10,154 nucleotides of DNA from Nitrospirota bacterium. GTDB taxonomy: Bacteria; Nitrospirota; Thermodesulfovibrionia; Thermodesulfovibrionales; SM23-35. Every line of letters starts with the position of its first letter. Within the stretch, counting starts at the first letter, position 1. A model generated the notes under the pieces. That model had not been told where the DNA came from. It saw only the letters and a program-made list of their open reading frames with translations, and ran no database searches. The stretch is from NCBI GenBank assembly GCA_029883145.1, contig JAOUJR010000038.1, forward strand, positions 1 through 10,154, read 5' to 3'. Both the position numbers and the translations under genes were made by a program. This document shows, one piece after another, positions 6,200 through 10,154 of this stretch.

Positions 6200-7193
6200 A
6201 TGTCCATTTCTTCAGTGCCTCTTTGACTGTCTTTACGATATCATCTGCAGTAAGGCCATAAAGTTTTAATAATTCCTCTGGCTTTCCAGAACAACCAAAC
6301 GAGTCTTTTATCCCGATTCTTCTCATCTGAACAGGAACATTTTCAGCGAGAAATTCACTTACTGCGCTTCCCAGACCACCAATGATTGAATGCTCTTCGG
6401 CTGTGACAACAAGCCTGCATGACCTCGCTGCATGGAGTAATATCTCGATATCGAGAGGTTTTACTGTAGGCATATTGATTACGCCGGCATCTATGTCTTC
6501 ATCCTTAAGAATTTTTGCAGCCTCTATCGCCATGGATACCATAATCCCCATCGCTATAATATTTGCATCTTTCCCGATATGAAAGGGATAAGCCTTTCCG
6601 ATTTTGAATTCATACTCAGCAGGCATCACCGCGGGAACTTTTGCCCTCCCGAGCCTGACATATACAGGTCCATAAACATCTGCAATCGTTTTTATTACCT
6701 GCATTGTCTCATAACCATCGGAAGGGACGATGACAGTCATATTCGGGAGAACCCTCATAAGTGCAATATCCTCTGTTGACTGATGTGATGCACCGTCTTC
6801 TCCCACAGTAATACCACCATGACTTGCGACAAGTTTTACATTAAGATTCGAGTAACACACCATCTGTCTTATTTGCTCCCATGCCCTTCCTGTCTCAAAG
6901 ACCGCAAAGGTTGATGCAAAAGGAATTTTTCCTGTAAGTGAAAGTCCGCTTGCAGTGCCGATCATATCCTGTTCAGCGATTCCGATATTATAAAAACGGT
7001 CAGGAAATGCCTTTGCAAACTTCCCTGTTTTTGTTGAGCCTGAGAGGTCTGCATCAAGAACAACAATGTCATTTCTCTTTTTACCGAGTTCAAGGAGTGC
7101 TTCTCCGTAAGCATCTCTTGTTGCCATTGCTTTCCCGATTATGCTCTGCTGTCCGACTCCAGTATCCTTGACTCTTTCACCTCTATGAGTCAT
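6186..7193 (-). CDS. Transketolase, C-terminal half (split enzyme)
   Basis: A 335-aa protein holding the pyrimidine-binding and C-terminal domains of a transketolase. It shows KAMATRDAYGEAL at the start of the domain (21-33), GIAEQDMIGTASGL (71-84) with the conserved Glu74 that activates the thiamin diphosphate cofactor, and GEDGASHQSTEDIALMR (131-147) with its conserved His137. The C-terminal domain follows (about 205-320, TAEEHSIIGGLGSAV at 265-279). It works only as a complex with the N-half encoded just upstream. Together they transfer two-carbon units from ketoses to aldoses in the non-oxidative pentose phosphate pathway. The ATG overlaps the tktN stop as ATGA (7190-7193), with AAGGAA (7201-7206) seven bases before it, so this start is preferred over Met23. 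Split transketolases are common in archaea and various bacteria; no frameshift is involved. Confidence 0.93.
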   Translation of the reverse strand: MTHRGERVKDTGVGQQSIIGKAMATRDAYGEALLELGKKRNDIVVLDADLSGSTKTGKFAKAFPDRFYNIGIAEQDMIGTASGLSLTGKIPFASTFAVFETGRAWEQIRQMVCYSNLNVKLVASHGGITVGEDGASHQSTEDIALMRVLPNMTVIVPSDGYETMQVIKTIADVYGPVYVRLGRAKVPAVMPAEYEFKIGKAYPFHIGKDANIIAMGIMVSMAIEAAKILKDEDIDAGVINMPTVKPLDIEILLHAARSCRLVVTAEEHSIIGGLGSAVSEFLAENVPVQMRRIGIKDSFGCSGKPEELLKLYGLTADDIVKTVKEALKKWTYDTL

Positions 7194-8020
7194 TGACCAT
7201 TTCCTTCAAGTTCCTTCAATGCCATTTCGAGTTCATCACGAGTAGGTGCTATTCCATGATACTCAACTTTACCTTCAAAAAAAGAGACGCCTTTCCCTTT
7301 GACTGTATGAGCGAGGATTACGCTTGGTTTTCCTTTTATTTTTTCTGCTTCATCAAGTGCATTGAGTATTTCATCAATGCTGTGGCCATCAATATCAATC
7401 ACCTGCCATCCAAAGGCACTCCATTTGGATGCAACAGGTTCTATGGCTTTCACCTGAGATACAGGGCCATCTATCTGGAGGCCATTGAGGTCTATTATTG
7501 CACATAAGTTGTCAAGCCTGTAATGCGCTGCGGTCATCGCAGCCTCCCATACCTGACCTTCCTGTGTTTCACCATCGCCTAAAAGACAATAAACCCTTGA
7601 ACTGAGGTTGTCTATTTTCAGGCCGATCGCAATTCCATTTGAAACAGACAGCCCCTGGCCAAGAGAACCGGTTGAGATCTCAACACCCGGAAGAGTTTTT
7701 GAACAAGGATGACCCTGAAGGGGACTGCCTATTTTACGAAGTGTCTTAAGCACGGATATATCAAAATAACCTGTCATAGCTAATACGACATAAAGTAATG
7801 GCGCTGCATGTCCTTTTGAGAGGATAAACCTGTCCCTTTCTCTCCAGCTTGGGTCATCCGGTCTATGTCGCATTTTGTAAAAATAAAGTGCAGTCACCAC
7901 ATCAGCTGCTGAAAGTGAACCCCCTGTATGGCCTGAGCCTGCTTCGGTAAGCATCTTCAGTATCTCAACCCTTACCCTTGTTGCCTGTTGTCTCAGAAAA
8001 CCAATGTCTCTTTTCTTCAT
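7190..8020 (-). CDS. Transketolase, N-terminal half (split enzyme)
   Basis: A 276-aa protein with the diphosphate-binding domain of transketolase. The thiamin diphosphate motif is complete: GDGETQEG from Gly148 to Asn179 in DLNGLQ, which coordinates Mg and the cofactor diphosphate. Conserved histidines are present: His31 (GSGHTGGSLS), His71 (SKGHAAPLLY) and His104 (LQGHP). STGSLGQGLSVSNGIAIG (116-133) is a family hallmark. It lacks the pyrimidine domain, supplied by the next gene, with which it overlaps by 4 bp. AGGAG (8032-8036) lies 11 bases before the ATG, inside the end of the preceding small gene, whose stop codon abuts this start. Paralogues of split transketolase also occur in sugar-branch pathways, but nothing here points away from a standard pentose phosphate role. 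Confidence 0.93.
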   Translation of the reverse strand: MKKRDIGFLRQQATRVRVEILKMLTEAGSGHTGGSLSAADVVTALYFYKMRHRPDDPSWRERDRFILSKGHAAPLLYVVLAMTGYFDISVLKTLRKIGSPLQGHPCSKTLPGVEISTGSLGQGLSVSNGIAIGLKIDNLSSRVYCLLGDGETQEGQVWEAAMTAAHYRLDNLCAIIDLNGLQIDGPVSQVKAIEPVASKWSAFGWQVIDIDGHSIDEILNALDEAEKIKGKPSVILAHTVKGKGVSFFEGKVEYHGIAPTRDELEMALKELEGNGQ

Positions 8021-8314
8021 CTACTGATGAGCTCCTGCTTTTTTAGTATCTTCGGGTTTTTCTTCTCCTGTATATTTACCTAAAATGAGTTCTTTTATCA
8101 TATTTTTGTGTTGCTCTTTCATCAGCTTCCTGACATTCTCTTTATATTCAGCACCATCCAGGATATGTGCATAGCTGGTCTTTTTAGATGCAAGGATTGC
8201 CCCCTGTGAATAAAGAAGTGTCACTACTACTGGATTCTTTATTCCATTGTCCTCTGTCTGGATATGGTAGGTTATCCCTTTGTATGATATGTTGGTATTG
8301 TATCCACTAAGCAT
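8021..8314 (-). CDS. Conserved-looking 97-aa protein, first gene of the operon, unknown function
   Basis: A 97-aa soluble protein with no signal peptide or membrane segment. I do not recognise a named family. The N-terminal half (residues 1-50) alternates like a small beta-sheet: GYNTNISYKGITYHIQTED, then VVVTLLYSQGAILASKKTSY. The second half is a charged helix (about 53-80, rich in Glu and Lys), and the tail is Lys/Glu-rich. Its stop codon directly abuts the transketolase N-half start, and its 3' end carries that gene's ribosome site, so the two are translated as a pair. It appears to be the promoter-proximal gene of the seven-gene unit. Its own ATG lacks a clear Shine-Dalgarno, and a TATAAT-like hexamer lies about 38 bases upstream. 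A structural or regulatory accessory role is possible but unsupported. Confidence 0.7.
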   Translation of the reverse strand: MLSGYNTNISYKGITYHIQTEDNGIKNPVVVTLLYSQGAILASKKTSYAHILDGAEYKENVRKLMKEQHKNMIKELILGKYTGEEKPEDTKKAGAHQ

Positions 8315-8457
8315 TGCTTAAACTATCTCAATAGTTTTCAGAATATTTTTAATTATATATGCCATGGGCAAAAAAAGGAAGAGGGCGAATTGTGCTCACG
8401 ATGCCTTTCAATAACGAAGGTAGAAAGAATAGTACTCACAAAGTTATAATGCTTTTA
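8315..8457. promoter_or_regulatory. Divergent promoter region between the operon and the Fe-S protein gene
   Basis: This AT-rich gap separates two divergent transcripts and must hold promoters for both. On the minus strand TATAAT (8352-8357) is a perfect -10 hexamer about 38 bases before the 97-aa gene start; the -35 position reads TTCCTT, which is weak. On the plus strand TATATA/TATATG around 8354-8361 could serve as a -10 with TTTTCA at 8335-8340, but the spacing is poor. The assignments are by eye. Confidence 0.35.
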
Positions 8458-9654
8458 ATGGACCGCGCTCACTATTTAAATGAACTCTCAAAATGCGTTC
8501 GTTGCGGAAGCTGCAAGGCCATTTGCCCAACATATGATGAAGACATGACAGAGGCAATGGGTGCGAGGGGAAGGCTTGCACTCCTCTGGGGGCTCACGAC
8601 AGGACAACTGAAACCATCGGCTGTTCTCAACGACCGCATATTTAGCTGTATATTGTGTGGTGCATGTTCAGGATTATGTCCACTTGAAATTGACATAAAG
8701 GAGCTTATATACCTTGGCAGAAGTCTGTTGAAGGGTTCAGATATAAAAAGGCGATATGTCCGTCTCCTCACAAAATTTTCTTCGAGAAGGCCTGAACTCA
8801 GTTTCAGTCTCCTCAAGATAGCCCAGCATATGTTATTTCCCTATCTTTTGAAGAAAGGAATCCTTCCATTTCATATTGAACTTCCTGAACATCAACTAAG
8901 GGACAAATTTCAAATCTTCACTGTCTCAAAAAAGAAAGGGAGAATAGCGGTCTTTACAGGCTGCACAGTGAATTTTCTCTATCCACATTTAGGGGAATCA
9001 CTTATTACAGTATTACAAAAGCTTCATTATGAGGTCATCTTCCCGGTTGGTGAGGTATGCTGTGGTGCTCCATTGAGAACACTGGGCCTTGAAAAAGAGG
9101 CTGTTGAACTTGCAAAAAAGAACTTCAGAATATTCAGCAAGCTGAATGTTGATGCACTCCTGAGTCTTTGTCCCACATGTACACTTACGCTCAAAGAAGA
9201 ATATCCAAAACTCATCGGCGAAGGTTTTGAAAATGCAATGGACATATCGAACTTTCTCATAAATAAAATAGATTCACCCCTTCCCTTTCTTGCTTCCCAA
9301 TCTGTGACTGCAACCTACCATGACCCGTGCCACCTCAGTTACGGATTGGGTATTAAAAAACAGCCGAGGGAAATCATAAAAAACATTGGCATTAATTTAA
9401 TAGAGGCCGAGGAAGAGCGGTGCTGCGGATTCGGAGGAATTTTTAGTCTTTCTTATAAAGAGCTCTCCCAGAGTCTTCTTGACAGATGCATCGGGAACTA
9501 CACAAAAACAGGGGCAGAAATGATTATTACCGCATGCCCTGGCTGTATGATACAGCTCGCAAAAGAGATTAAAAATAAGCCTATATTACACTTAATTGAG
9601 GTGATAGAAGAGGCATTATTTCAGGAATCCGGGGCTCTTCACGCCAATCAATGA
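8458..9654 (+). CDS. GlcF/GlpC-type (Fe-S)-binding protein with two CCG domains
   Basis: A 398-aa cytoplasmic electron-transfer subunit. The N-terminus carries two 4Fe-4S motifs, CVRCGSCKAICP (Cys13, 16, 19, 23) and CILCGACSGLCP (Cys64, 67, 70, 74). Two cysteine-rich CCG domains follow. The first has Cys169, CCG at 201-203 and CPTC at 238-241; the second has HDPCH (Cys291), CCG at 322-324 and CPGC at 360-363. This is the layout of the iron-sulfur subunit of glycolate oxidase (GlcF) and relatives such as GlpC and HdrD-like proteins, which pass electrons from a flavin subunit to the quinone pool or another acceptor. No flavin (GlcD-like) partner is visible, so the substrate is open. I chose ATG 8458 because relatives begin just before the first cluster. 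ATG 8359, GTG 8392 (GAGGG seven to eleven bases before it) and ATG 8401 are in-frame alternatives adding up to 33 atypical residues. Confidence 0.85.
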   Translation: MDRAHYLNELSKCVRCGSCKAICPTYDEDMTEAMGARGRLALLWGLTTGQLKPSAVLNDRIFSCILCGACSGLCPLEIDIKELIYLGRSLLKGSDIKRRYVRLLTKFSSRRPELSFSLLKIAQHMLFPYLLKKGILPFHIELPEHQLRDKFQIFTVSKKKGRIAVFTGCTVNFLYPHLGESLITVLQKLHYEVIFPVGEVCCGAPLRTLGLEKEAVELAKKNFRIFSKLNVDALLSLCPTCTLTLKEEYPKLIGEGFENAMDISNFLINKIDSPLPFLASQSVTATYHDPCHLSYGLGIKKQPREIIKNIGINLIEAEEERCCGFGGIFSLSYKELSQSLLDRCIGNYTKTGAEMIITACPGCMIQLAKEIKNKPILHLIEVIEEALFQESGALHANQ

Positions 9655-9659
9655 TAACG

Positions 9660-9843
9660 AGTCGGGGGAATGCCCTTTCGCTTAGTAAACGAAATCTCTG
9701 ACCAGTCTAAGGCTCTGTCGCTCGAATTTGCAAACTCGGCCTTTGGCCTCAAACAGTGCAAATTCGGTCGTATCGACATGCTCCTTTCGCCAAGACTGGT
9801 AACCAAAGATTTCGTAAAGTCGCTCAAGTGCATTTCCCCGACT
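9660..9843. repeat. 184-bp imperfect hairpin / palindromic repeat element
   Basis: The ends AGTCGGGG (9660-9667) and CCCCGACT (9836-9843) are perfect inverted repeats, and similarity continues inward: ACGAAATCT (9689-9697) matches the complement of AGATTTCGT, and ACCAGTCT (9701-9708) that of AGACTGGT. Near the centre GAATTTGCA (9724-9732) pairs with TGCAAATTC (9757-9765), and GGCC pairs with GGCC around a TTT loop (9738-9748). The element begins six bases after the Fe-S gene stop. It resembles a MITE or another fold-back repeat, and in the transcript would form a long 3' stem. It shares no obvious sequence with the 791-970 element. Most of the gap 9655-9947 is this element; the rest shows no gene. 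Confidence 0.6.
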
Positions 9844-9947
9844 TTATAAAAACTACTTCATAACAAAAAAGGAGATGTTTACGGATACGTATTCAGTATG
9901 GCGAAAATCAACAGAAACTTGCTAAAATAAAACACGAGGTGAATGGA

Positions 9948-10133
9948 ATGAGTATTTTGCCTGAAGGAGAACAGCTCAGGAAAGCTGTCAGATGGATATC
10001 AGAGGAGCGTGAATTCAGAAAAAATCCCGTACTTTCCAAATTGATTGATGAGGCCTGTATCAAGTTTGACCTCGCACCTGCTGATGCTGAATTTCTTATG
10101 AGGTGTTTTACTGGGGAAGATTCAAAAAAGTAG
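9948..10133 (+). CDS. Small 61-aa protein, unknown function
   Basis: A 61-aa acidic/basic helical protein with one cysteine in the middle and one near the end (EACIKFDL, MRCFTGED). I know no name for it, though its complete, well-started and compact form suggests a conserved small protein. The ATG at 9948 is chosen over the GTG at 9939 because GAGGTG (9936-9941), an excellent Shine-Dalgarno, precedes it by six bases and would itself be consumed by the GTG start. The sequence looks like two or three helices: RKAVRWISEEREF (10-22), LSKLIDEACIKF (27-38) and ADAEFLMRCF (42-51), with LAPAD as a break. It sits downstream of the hairpin element and is probably transcribed separately from the Fe-S gene; the window ends 21 bases after its stop. 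Confidence 0.65.
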   Translation: MSILPEGEQLRKAVRWISEEREFRKNPVLSKLIDEACIKFDLAPADAEFLMRCFTGEDSKK

Positions 10134-10154
10134 GATTAACTACATTTTTATTTC

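Noticed and set aside
9648..9833. 61-codon minus-strand open frame
   Set aside because: It runs through the fold-back element 9660-9843 and has no recognisable domain; the open frame is better explained by the repeat sequence.
9875..9930. Two tiny frames (16 codons from 9875, 10 codons from 9898) as leader peptides before the 61-aa gene
   Set aside because: GGAG abuts the first ATG with no spacing, the second has no ribosome site, and no attenuator structure or run of regulatory codons is visible.

Overview
The window looks like chromosomal DNA from a Gram-negative, moderately AT-rich bacterium. The protein set (FtsE/FtsX with a degenerate LytM-type EnvC, a carboxy-terminal processing protease, a transketolase split into two genes, a GlcF-like Fe-S protein with two CCG domains, a PolB-type exonuclease) and the palindromic intergenic repeats suggest a Nitrospirota or Desulfobacterota-like lineage. 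That assignment is an inference from gene style; no rRNA or other phylogenetic marker is present.

Layout. (1) 11-685, minus: a stand-alone 3'-5' exonuclease of the PolB-exonuclease type. (2) 686-1019: no gene, but a 180-bp palindromic mobile-like element (791-970) with a 34-bp perfect palindrome at its apex and a second, smaller palindrome nested in one arm. (3) 1020-2126: a small accessory patch with a four-cysteine mini-protein (minus), a basic zinc-ribbon-like protein (plus) and a small secreted cysteine-rich protein (plus), all without a known function. (4) 2143-8314, minus: a very compact seven-gene unit, in transcription order: unknown 97-aa protein, transketolase N-half, transketolase C-half, ftsE, ftsX, envC, ctpA. 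Junctions are abutting, overlapping by 4 or 14 bp, or separated by 2-20 bp, so it probably forms one operon. (5) 8315-8457: a divergent promoter region. (6) 8458-9654, plus: a GlcF/GlpC-type iron-sulfur protein. (7) 9660-9843: a second, unrelated 184-bp hairpin-like element directly behind that gene. (8) 9948-10133, plus: a small 61-aa protein with a strong ribosome binding site.

How it works together. FtsE (ATPase) and FtsX (membrane) form the division ABC-type complex that drives the periplasmic coiled-coil activator EnvC. This EnvC has lost the zinc-binding residues of active LytM/M23 enzymes, so it should activate a separate cell-wall amidase instead of cutting peptidoglycan itself. The S41 protease that follows is a periplasmic processing protease; relatives elsewhere control cell-wall hydrolases by degradation, so it may belong to the same process. 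The split transketolase genes would supply the non-oxidative pentose phosphate pathway; their coupling to division genes is positional only.

Most interesting observation: the start of envC lies in an inverted repeat made of 7-bp units (4554-4658). The two arms encode the charged start and the hydrophobic core of the EnvC signal peptide, as if a palindromic repeat had been domesticated as a secretion signal. I found no CRISPR array, transposase, tRNA or rRNA gene, and no convincing complete new defence or metabolic system.
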